24,211 nt of DNA from Sporodiniella umbellata (taxonomy: Eukaryota; Mucoromycota; Mucoromycetes; Mucorales; Rhizopodaceae), in assembly GCA_025677835.1 (NCBI GenBank), contig JAIXMR010000173.1:1-24211 (forward strand). The letters are read 5' to 3'. This document shows, one piece after another, positions 1-8,509 of this stretch (position 1 is its first letter; each line of letters begins with the position of its first letter). The translations under genes were made by a program, and so were the position numbers. The notes under the pieces were generated by a model. It worked only from the letters and a program-made list of their open reading frames with translations, was not told where the DNA came from and did no database searches.

Positions 1-1599
1 CCAAGCAAGTAGTTTCAAGAGATTTTGATATGACATATGTAGATTTTCAGTAAGTTCTTCCTTTAGAGGCTCTGTTACTTTCAACTGGCATCGTTTAAGA
101 TATTTATCCCACAATATATATGCGTCTCTAAATAGCTGTTCCTGGTTTGAAAGCAGAGCAATTTCGTCACAACGGCGACGAAAATCGAAGTAGTCAATTA
201 AGAAATCGAGGTTCTTTTCAATATTGTAGCTATCCAAGTAAACGCGAAATAAGGACAGCTGTTGCGTATTTTCTAGAACCTCCTTGAGCTTACAAGGCTC
301 GTCCCAAAACACTAGAGGAGGTGTGACACTATCTATTTGAAGCTCCCGCTTATAGGACGAAATAGAGGACTGGTCTGTATTTGATCCCAAAGAGGAATCG
401 TTTCCATCTAAGGCTTGAGACAGATTGTACATCTGAACATATTCAGGAGTAAAAAAAGCTTGACTTTGATAGCTGTTTTGATTAAATCTGTCTAGTGATA
501 CTTCGACAAGAGTACTCATACCCGTATTTGTTAATTTTAATATGATTGATTTTGAGCTTTGAATTTCCTTCAAATGTTCATTTTTTCTATCGAAGAAAGT
601 TATCCAGCCTAAGTTCATAAATTCAGTCATCAAGGCCTCAGCTTCATCAGTAGAAGCTATGGTACAATAGTTCGTTAACCAATTGCAACATAATTGAGAA
701 GAGAATATAGCTCGCATTTTGAATTTTTTGTGTTGCGATGGCACCAGGTTTTGAATTAAAGACTGGCTTTGCTGATGGTTTTCGTCTTTAGACTCTACCA
801 AGAGATTATTAGGCAGTGTGAGAATATGGGGGAAAAGCTCTTCAAAATAAGGAGAGGGCTTTCCATACATATGTATAAAGTCTATAGAATGCCTGCCGGG
901 TGTTCTAGGGTTTTCGAGAATGTGCTGTTGGCCAGTAATTTTTTTCAAGTTTTCAGAATCGAGTTTTACATAGTTTAAATCGATGGACCTGTCTGGATGA
1001 TTGTTTAAAGGGAGACTTCCAATCAATATAGTAAATACATGGCTAATGTAGTGTCGGTTATAGTTGATGCGATCATTCGAAGTTCTTTCCATATGAATTA
1101 GATGAATAAGCTCTGTATTTGCCTCCACATGAGTTTTTAATTGCGACATGTCAAGCTTATTTCTCAAATAAAAGTCCTGTAGTACACATAGTCCTTTAGG
1201 GCGTATTCTCCATATTCCTTTATCTTTATATGTTCGGTTTTGTGGTTCTGTCGTACTCTCGATTAGTCGAGTCCATAAAAATTGTTGAAGTAAAGCTTTA
1301 GCCATTTCCTTAGCCATGCTGAAGGTTGTTTTTATACTGGAATATTGCTCATAAGCCAAAATATTGAGACAGCTTAATTCTTTGATTGCTTCTTCCGATG
1401 TAAATGTATTTGAATAGGATCTTAATATATATCTATGTGTAGATAATGGGAGCTGGAATATCATAGAAGAAAAGAGCTTGTGTATGTCCTAACTAAAATT
1501 ATTTTGTGCACTAAGCTAAGTCTCTACCTTCACACTCGGGCGTCCGTCTAGTGTAAATTTGATATTTGAATCGTATACAATAGGGCATGGCACCGTCAT
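1..1599 (-). CDS. DEP-DEP-RGS regulator of G-protein signalling (FlbA/Sst2 family), C-terminus outside window
   Basis: Family role: accelerates GTP hydrolysis on a heterotrimeric G-alpha subunit and so damps pheromone, nutrient or developmental signalling; DEP domains tether it to membrane or receptor. Seen: exon 1 is 1599-1528 (ATG at 1599, TAG directly upstream in frame), a 39-nt GT..AG intron is 1527-1489, and one open frame runs from 1488 off the left edge, giving 520 visible residues. The first DEP-like region (about 30-140) carries FTSEEAI and FSMAKEMA, both typical of fungal FlbA/Sst2. The second DEP is near 279-345 (IFSSQLCCNWL, DEAEALM, LGWI). The RGS domain begins near residue 413 (PPLVFWDEP, LSLFRVYL, NIEKNLDF, ILWDKYL) and is unfinished at the edge. 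No frameshift is seen. The short intron is inferred from consensus and from the good fit of the N-terminus (DGRPSVK, then DIHKLFSS) to the family. Family call is strong; the N-terminal splice is moderately sure. Confidence 0.93.
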
Positions 1600-1734
1600 C
1601 TACACGTAAAAATAGGAGGGACGAAAAGAAAGTGGTATAAAACTCTTCTCCATAACTTATTTATGTATACGCGGTTCTCTTGTTTCCTTTTCTTCGCTGG
1701 ATAAAAAATTGGTGTGTAGATCACAGTAAGAACA

Positions 1735-1744
1735 TATATATATA
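1735..1744 (-). promoter_or_regulatory. Possible TATA element of the RGS gene
   Basis: An alternating TA run about 136 nt upstream of the proposed RGS start codon reads as TATATATATA on the minus strand. In such AT-rich DNA this may be chance; no transcription start is visible. Confidence 0.25.
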
Positions 1745-1867
1745 AATAAGGGGTATAGATGCGGGGAGATTAAAGTTGAATGTTGAGACTTGAATGTCAA
1801 TTTCCTTTTATTGAGTGCTTCAAAGGCGAAACTTCTTAGTATAGCATTAGGAGCTATTATTACGTCA

Positions 1868-1886
1868 TGTGTGTGTGTGTGTGTGT
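1868..1886. repeat. TG dinucleotide microsatellite
   Basis: Nineteen bases of uninterrupted TG repeat, directly 3' of TTACGTCA. Such tracts are often length-polymorphic; no function can be inferred. Confidence 0.9.
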
Positions 1887-2783
1887 TTATCTTTTCATGA
1901 CAGGCAGTATCCTTTTAATTAGAGAAACTATAACAAAGAGAGCCTTCTTGGCTGATAAAAATAACAAGCTTTCTTTTTGTTTGACTATCAGTAAGACGTG
2001 AGTTGTTTTTATAACACCAAAATTGTATTGGCTTAGGTTTCATTACAAAAAATAGGAGTTTTGCCTTAACTTTATACGATTTACGAGAGACCTAGATTTT
2101 AATAACAAAAAAGCCATTAAGAACTTTTTCTTATAAAAATTCCAACATATGTTTCAACGCAATCAAATTCGAACCTTCAAATACTAAAAGTGACCTCTTA
2201 TTCTTAGAGCTGGTGGAATAGTTTTTTTTTTGGGCTAAATTGTAGCACTTCAATACAAAATGCTTACATTTTAAGATTTTCACTCTTTATCCAAAGTTTT
2301 TTTTGTTTAAAATACTCGAATATTTAAGTGATGTTAGAATACTGACATATAATAAGGTCAAAGTTTAAGGTACTCGTCTTTACATTCTGCACCGATTGAA
2401 CCAAAAAAAAAAGAAGCTGTGTGTTTTCGCTATAAAATCCGTAGCCATTAGTAAAAGTAATACTTTTACTGTACTACTGATGATCAGGAATTAATAAAAG
2501 CTATTATTGACATTTTGAAACAATAGAATTACACGTCATGGCATAATACTACGTAAAACTTTTGTACAATTTTTTTTTGTAACACAAGTGCTACAAAAGA
2601 AACATGTTTTTCGATAATAAATAGAAATAAAATCAATTAAATAAACGAACGATTAGGGGTTTAGGAGAGTCTTGTAGACGAAGTATTTAGAGAATTAGCC
2701 AAACTAAAGACCGTAAGTTACATGTTACAAGCAAGAAAAGTGGGCAATGAAGCCTATATAGGATGTTTCAAAAATATGACATT

Positions 2784-2789
2784 TTTATT
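2784..2789 (-). terminator. Poly(A) signal of EDE1
   Basis: AATAAA on the minus strand about 52 nt beyond the EDE1 stop codon, the expected place for a cleavage and polyadenylation signal. Confidence 0.5.
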
Positions 2790-2840
2790 TGATTTGCGAT
2801 AAAACAAAAAAATTCTTCGACTTTTTTTAAGTAATTGGTA

Positions 2841-5612
2841 TTATTTGGCTTGATCTAACAAGAAGTTACTGGCTTTTTCTAAATCTTGATCGTATCTGTT
2901 TAATGCGTCTTTTGCTTCTTGTTCAGCAAACCCCATTTTGACTAGGTTTTCTATTTTATCGTCTGTAATAGAAGCAGTCACTTTTTTGCTAGGCTCTGCA
3001 GAGGCAGGCTTACTTTTACCAAAATCGTCGGCGAAACTGGAGAAAGAGTCATCAAATCCTGACGATGATGGCTTAACAACGTTACTGCCCCCACCAAAAA
3101 CAGAGTCCCAGTCATCCTCTTCCTTACTCTTTGTAGCCGTTTTTGGTGCTTGAAAAGACTCAAAGGCTGTAGCCCAATCGTCTTTTGCTTCAGCTGAATG
3201 TTTAGCTTCTTTGATATCAAATGAACTAAATGCATCATCAAAATCTGCAAAGTCGTCTTCTTTGCTACCAATTTTAGCTTCAGGAAATTGGCTTCCAGAA
3301 AAAGCAGCTTCAAAATCCTCATCGTCATCGATTTTTTTATGGTCTACAGGCATTACTGAAGATGTGGCAGCCGGCACAGCTGAAGCTGCTGGGGGAGGGG
3401 GAGGAGGTGCACGCTGCTTTCTTGCTCCAGAAGATACAGAGCTTATGGAAGCTTGACGGTGGTGTCTGCTTTGAGGTGGTGGTGGCGGGGGGCCGCGTAT
3501 CGATTTTGTAGGGCTAGTGGGCCATTGTGCAGAATCGAATGTAGGTGTATCCACATGTGTATCCATTGAGGTACCAAAGATGGCATCAAAATCGTTGGCA
3601 GATGTTTGAGGCTGATCGAGTTTGTGGTTAAACTCATCAAAGGGAGATGTTACAGACTCTACTTTGGGAGATACAAAGAGCTTATCTAAAGCAGGTGTAT
3701 TCATGACAGAGGAAGGCTCCTCTTGAATGCCATTTGTGGTTTTGTACTCCTCCAATTGTCTTTCTGCCTCGGTACGGTCTTGTTCAGCAGCTGTGACCTG
3801 TCTCCGGTTAATATCTAGCATCATATCTTGCTGCTTTGATTGTCCTCTGAGTTGGTTGAGTGTATCTGTAGCCTGACGCGTTTCCAAGTGAATGTCGGTT
3901 ATACGTCGTTTTAGGCTCTCCGTCTCTGCTCGACCATTGTCCAATGTCTGAGTGATTTGGGCTGCTTCATGCTGGATGGCTATCAGTGCCTCTTGAGCAG
4001 CGTTGTATTCACCACGCACTGTATCCCAAGCTTGTTCTTCATGTCTAACCTGCTCCTGTAGTTCGTTTAGCTCCTTGACAGCTTGATCATGTTTCATTTT
4101 AATTTGTGTCATCTCAGTCTCGAGCTGTTGTCTTTGAGATGTCAGATGCTCAAGAGTATTCTCATTGGCTCGTTTTTGGTCTTGAATTTGGTTTGTATGA
4201 GATGTGGTGGACGTAATTTGGTTCTGCAAAAGGTTGACCTGATTGATCTCGGTTGAAACCTGGTCGTCGCCGAAATCACCTAGTAAATCTGTGTTGGCCA
4301 TAGGCGATGCAAATACAGGCGCAGGGGACGAAAATACAGGGGCGGGAGATGCAAAAGAGGGCGAAGCAAATGCCATTGCAGGAGATGCAAATACATTTTG
4401 TTTAGAGTTGGGAGGTATCAAACTCTTAGGTAAGCTTTGTGGTAAAGTTTCTCCTTGCAATCGTTGGTGAATCAAATGCATAGCTACTGCGAACTCGTCT
4501 CTGGATAAGCTTCCACGCTGGTGGATGTCTGACAAATCCCAAATATGAGCTAGCTCTGATTCTGGTAGTCTAGAGTTTTTGAAAAACTCAACAGCTTCTT
4601 TTCCTTGAATGTGACCATGGCGACCTGAATCGATTTTATCGAAGTATGTATTGAATTGTTTTCTCTCTTGCGCTGTTACATCCCATTCGCTTTGACCGAA
4701 AGCCATATTGCCCAAAGAATCGATTGTTTGAGATCTCTGAGGAGGCGTCATTACAGTAGGCTGTCGCCCTAAAGAGGATGCTGAGGGATGCGCTATCATA
4801 GGAGAAGCGGCTGTACCTGAGGCCGACTGAAAAACGGCGGACGGTAATTTATCCGGCAAAGATTTCAGAGTTCCGTCCATTAGCTTGGCAATATAGTGCA
4901 TGGCAATAACAAATTCAGTCTGACTTAAAGTTCCTGACTGTCGTACATCAGCTAAAGCCCTACAAGCGTTCAAAAAGTTTTTTTTTTAAAAAAAGGCTCA
5001 ATTGGTTATTCTTTAACCCTGTCTTTTACCATATTTGACCGAGTGTATCTGTGGGTAGTTTCGATTTTAAAAACACGTTTCTTGCTGTCTCTGCATCCAT
5101 AGCTCCGTTAGTAGGCTGATGTACTCTGAATATGTTGCTATATTTTTCGCGTTCAGCCGCTGTGATGGGTATACTATCACTTTTGGTGATCATTGGGCTA
5201 GGTGCTACTACACCGTCAAATTGCGGGAGCGGAACAGCTAATCAAAATAAGAAAAATGAGTTGAATACAAACTGTAGTCTCTCTACCTACAGGTAGCAAG
5301 AATAGGCTCTGTGGCTTCTTTTCCATGCTGAGCACATGCAATAAGTTTTAAGGCTATTGCAAAAGTTTCTGGTAGCAGGTATCCCACTTTGTCTCTATCT
5401 GCAGTTTCCCAGATCTTGTTTTTTTTTTAGCACTATAAACAATTTCGAAAGCATCATACCTCTGAAAGTATTTCGTTTGGGACACCTGAGGTAGCAAAAA
5501 ACTGAACTGCTTCAGTACCTAGAACGATTCCATCTTGAGATTTACTGACAAGTTGAAATAAATGAGAATACAATCTCTTTTCTTGTGGTGTTAAAAACGA
5601 TTCCCAGGTCAT
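2841..5612 (-). CDS. EDE1: Ede1/Eps15-like endocytic scaffold (three EH domains, coiled coil, UBA)
   Basis: Family role: an early-arriving scaffold of clathrin-mediated endocytosis; EH domains bind NPF-bearing adaptors, the coiled coil oligomerises, the UBA binds ubiquitin. Proposed exons: 5612-5460, 5414-5291, 5237-5030, 4959-2841, with introns of 45, 53 and 70 nt and consistent phases (2604 nt, 867 aa). The start fits the family (MTWESFLTPQEK). EH1 is about residues 6-90 (EIWETADRD), EH2 about 113-190 (GQIWALADVRQSG, split by intron 3 at the Trp codon), EH3 about 257-337 (HIWDLSDIHQRG). Next come FxSP repeats near 352-380, a Gln/Glu-rich coiled coil near 400-570, two polyproline runs, repeated acidic-aromatic motifs (DDWATAF, DDWDSVF, DFDDAF) and a C-terminal UBA near 827-867 (LVKMGFAEQEA). 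The minus-strand frame of the last exon stays open a few codons into intron 3, but the splice restores the EH2 IW core. Family call is very secure. Confidence 0.95.
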
Positions 5613-5888
5613 TTTTCTCTTTTGGCAAGTAAAAACAAATAGTAAGAAAAAAATAAAAGGAAGAAAAGGAAACAATAAATGAGTTAGCTCAAGCAAAATT
5701 AACATTTTGGGCAAAACAACACAGCTCGCATAAGCCGATCTTATTGGCTGAGTTTTATTGGGTCCTAAAGAATACCAGGTGGACAGTAATTGTTTACTGA
5801 AGTGAAGCGCGTCACAACAAGTGATCAATGAATGGCACTAGTCGGGCTTTTGCTCACATTGATGATCGCTTTGGTCGTTGAAGCTATG
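5613..5888. other. Upstream region of EDE1
   Basis: Between the EDE1 start codon and the left terminal repeat of the mobile-element relic. The EDE1 exon-1 frame stays open upstream to about 5828, but that stretch is hydrophobic low-complexity sequence unlike the family, so it is read as 5' UTR and promoter. A tandem CCAAT pair lies here. Confidence 0.5.
5743..5761 (-). promoter_or_regulatory. Paired CCAAT boxes upstream of EDE1
   Basis: Two ATTGG pentamers (5743-5747 and 5757-5761), i.e. CCAAT on the EDE1 strand, start 14 nt apart and lie about 131-149 bp upstream of the start codon. That is a usual place for the fungal CCAAT-binding (HAP/CBC) complex. The placement is suggestive; binding is inference. 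Confidence 0.4.
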
Positions 5889-5910
5889 CAATGCCTCCAC
5901 CCCAAAGTTC
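5889..5910 (+). repeat. Left terminal inverted repeat
   Basis: 22 bp beginning CAATGCCTCC; its reverse complement recurs at 7253-7274 with one mismatch (A for G at position 3). Similarity fades quickly inside. Confidence 0.75.
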
Positions 5911-6419
5911 ACAAACCAGAAAGCAAGATTCGTTTTGATCCCCGCCCAATATTCTCTTTGGAGGAATTTCAATTTTCCTTTTGCTTGGCTCAAATTTCGT
6001 ACTTGTGATTTCGCTTTTGGCCATATGAGTTTTTACTACACCTTTTCTCGGAGAGTGTGGCAAATAAGTTAAGATGTGGTGTACATTCAGAACCTTCATT
6101 TTGCGAAGCGGTATACGCTTCATGAATTTAATAAGCTTTTATTTATTACATGACTATTTGAAGAGGCAAATATAGCGCGAACGTTGTCAGATGAAGATTA
6201 TACGAATTATATTTCAAGACTGACTATAACTGTAACTTATGTTGACTACTTATATGCAGTTATACCAGGTCATCATTAGCGACTGTACAAAGGTCGTTAT
6301 TCCACCAAAAATTCATTTTCTTGATTACTAAATAATTATGTTAATATATATATTACATACACTATAAAGATCAAAGCAAAGGTAAACTTATCTTCTTCAC
6401 AGTCGCCTACTGAGCCAAA

Positions 6420-6494
6420 GCGCTGCTATTGTATTGTAGCGAGGGTCTGTAAAACCCGGTTGCATACAATACTTCCCACTCCTGTCTGAAGCGC
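6420..6494. other. Nested inverted repeat, possible structured RNA
   Basis: GTATTGTA (6431-6438) pairs with TACAATAC (6465-6472). Inside it GC/GC and GGGT/ACCC can pair around a loop containing CTGTAA, and outside it GCGCT (6420-6424) can pair with AGCGC (6490-6494). It matches no tRNA, snRNA or SRP RNA that I recognise. It is locally less AT-rich than its surroundings. It could be part of the mobile-element relic. Confidence 0.3.
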
Positions 6495-6660
6495 CAGGTC
6501 TTTCTTAGCAGGGCACAATTTCAAAAAAAGAAAAAGAAAACGTTTGCACTGTAAGAACCTTTATAAAAATTCGTGAGCGACATATCTTTTGTAGCTATGT
6601 TTGAGTTAGTGTCTGCATAAAGTGCATCTTTTTCTAGCAAGTTTTTTCTTTCAAGTCGAA

Positions 6661-7198
6661 TGCAAACAAGCAAAAAAGATAAGTAGAGATACACAGTTCT
6701 GACTGATCAAGAATGGCCCATTAACCTCAAGGATGATTTAAAGGACCCACGTAAGTGCATTCGTCTTATTTTAAACTAGATCCCTACTTTTTATAAAGAC
6801 GACCTTTGTGAACATAGGCAGACGCCCCAAACCAATAAAAATAAAGATATCCATATATATATTAACTCAATTTAAACTATTGGATAAAAAATTAAAGTAG
6901 TAATTTGATTAGGGTTAAGGATATCAGACTGCCATGACTGGATGGGATATCTAAATGTATAAGAGCATTTATCTCTTTTTGGAGGTTTAGGAAAAATAAA
7001 GATTTTAGACTGTTTTTTCTTATTATTGGATTATTTAAAACACGGACGTCTGCCATATCAGCCCCTCATCTTCAATAGGAGCTGATAATTTTGGTGAAAA
7101 GGGAAAGTCGTTTAAAGCATCTTTGAGGTTACTGAACTATTCTTGATCGGTCAGAGCTGTACCTTTCTGCTTATCTTTTTTTTTTTGCGTGTGTGCAT
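6661..7198. repeat. Imperfect inverted duplication inside the element
   Basis: The plus strand at 6678-6746 matches the minus strand at 7175-7107 at 55 of 69 positions without gaps; 10 of the 14 differences are transitions. Weaker similarity extends outward through TGCAMACAMGC and an A run (to 6661 and 7198) and inward to a shared GGCAGACG (near 6820 and 7050). Both arms can be read as LTDQE..NLKD, but one arm has a stop and differences hit all codon positions, so neither looks under protein selection. The arms are separated by about 360 nt. Confidence 0.7.
7056..7087. other. Small hairpin
   Basis: TATCAGCCCCT and AGGAGCTGATA can form an 11-bp stem with one C/A mismatch around a 10-nt loop. 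It lies at the inner edge of the right arm of the inverted duplication. Confidence 0.4.
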
Positions 7199-7252
7199 AT
7201 GAATCGATTGTAGATCTGATACCTGAGAGCCTGTCAGAATGTTCTTGTCTTA

Positions 7253-7274
7253 GAACTTTGGGGTGGAGGCACTG
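7253..7274 (-). repeat. Right terminal inverted repeat
   Basis: Read on the minus strand it begins CAGTGCCTCC and matches the left repeat at 21 of 22 positions. TA follows at 7275-7276, as expected for a TA target-site duplication. Confidence 0.75.
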
Positions 7275-7312
7275 TATTTTGCAAAACGTCTTTTTTTTAT
7301 GGCTGTTTACTA

Positions 7313-7365
7313 GACACGTGGCAGACACAATGGGTAGCTTTTTTAAGAAAAACCTTTCACGTGTC
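7313..7365. promoter_or_regulatory. Inverted pair of CACGTG E-boxes
   Basis: GACACGTG (7313-7320) and CACGTGTC (7358-7365) are reverse complements of each other, 37 nt apart. CACGTG is bound by fungal bHLH factors of the Cbf1/USF type. About 1.1 kb from the nearest start codon, so relevance is uncertain. Confidence 0.25.
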
Positions 7366-7984
7366 CGCTTTTTCTCCTGGAAAGCAAACTAGTTTTCTGT
7401 TGCTCAACGCAAGACGTTCAGACTTTGACTTTTTCGTTTGTAGTAGAGTCAATTAAAACCAATAAAAGGTCACAAGAAAATGCCAAGGACAACTAAGACT
7501 TTTTTGTTTGCAGCTCTCTAAGAAAAAGCCAAGTCTGCCAGCTGCTGTAAAACTACTCTGAACAGTTGTTTGAGTTTACGACTAAACCTTATGTACTAGA
7601 TTTCAAACGAGCATCAATTAACAGTAAATCAGACACTAATATCTTGCAAGCAATTCTTGTAAAATAAATCTTTGTATCAAAGACCCCTTCTTTTTCGAGA
7701 CCCTAGTAAGATTGTAACACTCCAAAATAGCGCAGCTTCAATTCAAAGACAATGGCATAAGAGGACTCTGCTTTCTGCCGTACAAAGCGGATATATAGCG
7801 TTCAATTGAGTACGCAGTTTGTATACTCTTAAACTAAGCTGAAGTCCAGGCCCTTACTCGGAATCCGATTTAAAAATTTGTCAATAATTAATCTTCTATC
7901 AGTGCTGCTATATATGCCTAATGCTATTTGTCCTTATTTTCTCTACTTTCAACTATAAATTTTTTCGAAAAAGGCTGTATTTGC

Positions 7985-8012
7985 AAAAAAAAAAAAAAAA
8001 AAAAAAAAAAAA
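7985..8012. repeat. Poly(A) tract, 28 A
   Basis: Uninterrupted run of 28 A in intergenic DNA. No flanking duplication or upstream gene-derived sequence was noticed that would mark a retro-insertion. Confidence 0.9.
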
Positions 8013-8410
8013 GCAGTGTTTTATCAGTATCCACAAAGTAATCTAAAAATGATATAAAGAGAAAAGCAAGCCCTGCTCAAAGCCTTAAAATGCCGGAATT
8101 TACAACGCTTCATAGTACAGGCCTTTACAAACAGACACAAGTATCTATACCGCAAAAAGGTGGGGTTTTAGCCTGCTTAGCTTTGGTTTTTGTAGACACT
8201 TGGGATTCTAGACAGCAGAGACTTGTGTTGTGATTTGCATTTACAAATGTTGAACTAATAGTGATATTGAAGAACAAAATAAAGCATAAAAAAAAAACAG
8301 TTGCGTTTACAGAGATTTGGTTGTTACTGTACAACTGTTACCTCAGTCTACAAGAGTGCCTAAGGGGCGATTGTTTCATCTGACAAATCTTTTACTTGGA
8401 GAATCAAAAG

Positions 8411-8416
8411 CACGTG
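8411..8416. promoter_or_regulatory. CACGTG E-box in the TBC promoter
   Basis: GCACGTGAC, about 95 nt upstream of the proposed TBC start codon; fits the extended Cbf1-type site (CACGTGA). Binding is inferred from the motif alone. Confidence 0.35.
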
Positions 8417-8509
8417 ACTCTTCTTTTTGCACAGCTAAATAAAAGCTTAATTAGAAGTGTATTTCCTTTTTGTTCTCTACGATTTAGAATAAAGTACAAA
8501 AAGCTGAGG

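Larger units (their letters stand above)
1600..2840. other. Intergenic: RGS promoter side and EDE1 3' side
   Basis: AT-rich DNA without a credible reading frame on either strand. It must contain the promoter of the leftward RGS gene (near 1600) and the 3' UTR of the leftward EDE1 gene (near 2840). It holds a TG microsatellite, an ATF/CREB-like TTACGTCA at 1860-1867, a TATA-like run at 1735-1744, a perfect 10-bp inverted repeat at 2450-2470 and several A or T homopolymers. No tRNA was recognised. Confidence 0.6.
5889..7274. mobile_element. Decayed or non-autonomous Tc1/mariner-like DNA transposon
   Basis: The segment is bounded by near-perfect inverted repeats of 22 bp (21 of 22 match) whose outer ends read CAATGCC and CAGTGCC. 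CAGTG-type ends and a length of about 1.4 kb are usual for Tc1/mariner elements. The right end is followed by TA, the usual target duplication; the left end is preceded by TG, which could be a mutated TA. Every frame inside is broken by stops, and I found no recognisable DDE transposase, so it is either a relic or a non-autonomous copy. It also contains an inverted duplication (6661-7198) and a hairpin (6420-6494). It sits 277 bp upstream of EDE1. The family call rests on termini only; a chance pair of 22-bp repeats is unlikely, but a different superfamily is possible. Confidence 0.55.
7275..8509. other. Intergenic region upstream of the TBC gene
   Basis: AT-rich, no recognisable gene. It holds an inverted pair of CACGTG hexamers just outside the element, an A28 run, a Met-less hydrophobic frame at 8125-8334 on the minus strand (rejected as a gene) and, at the right end, the TBC promoter with another CACGTG. 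Confidence 0.55.

Noticed and set aside
2160..2185. GGTTCGAA on the minus strand like a tRNA B box.
   Set aside because: The flanks cannot form a T-stem or acceptor stem and no A box is placed correctly.
5613..5828. N-terminal extension of Ede1 (open frame upstream of MTWESF).
   Set aside because: Hydrophobic, low complexity, unlike Ede1/Eps15 N-termini, and overlaps the CCAAT promoter region.
5884..6123. Minus-strand 79-codon frame and overlapping plus-strand frame at the left end of the element.
   Set aside because: They run through the terminal repeat, show no transposase motif and have no continuation; likely chance.
6911..6925. Telomere-like TTAGGGTTAAGG.
   Set aside because: Only about one and a half imperfect units; no array.
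7480..7521. ATG frame MPRTTKTFLFAAL after an AATAAAAGG element.
   Set aside because: Only 13 residues; the TTTTTTGTTTGCAG inside looks like a splice acceptor, but no convincing exons are found on either side.
8125..8334. Minus-strand frame resembling a small secreted Cys-rich protein (hydrophobic start, Cys-rich end).
   Set aside because: It has no ATG, only a TTG, no supporting splice to an upstream start, and lies in low-complexity AT-rich DNA.
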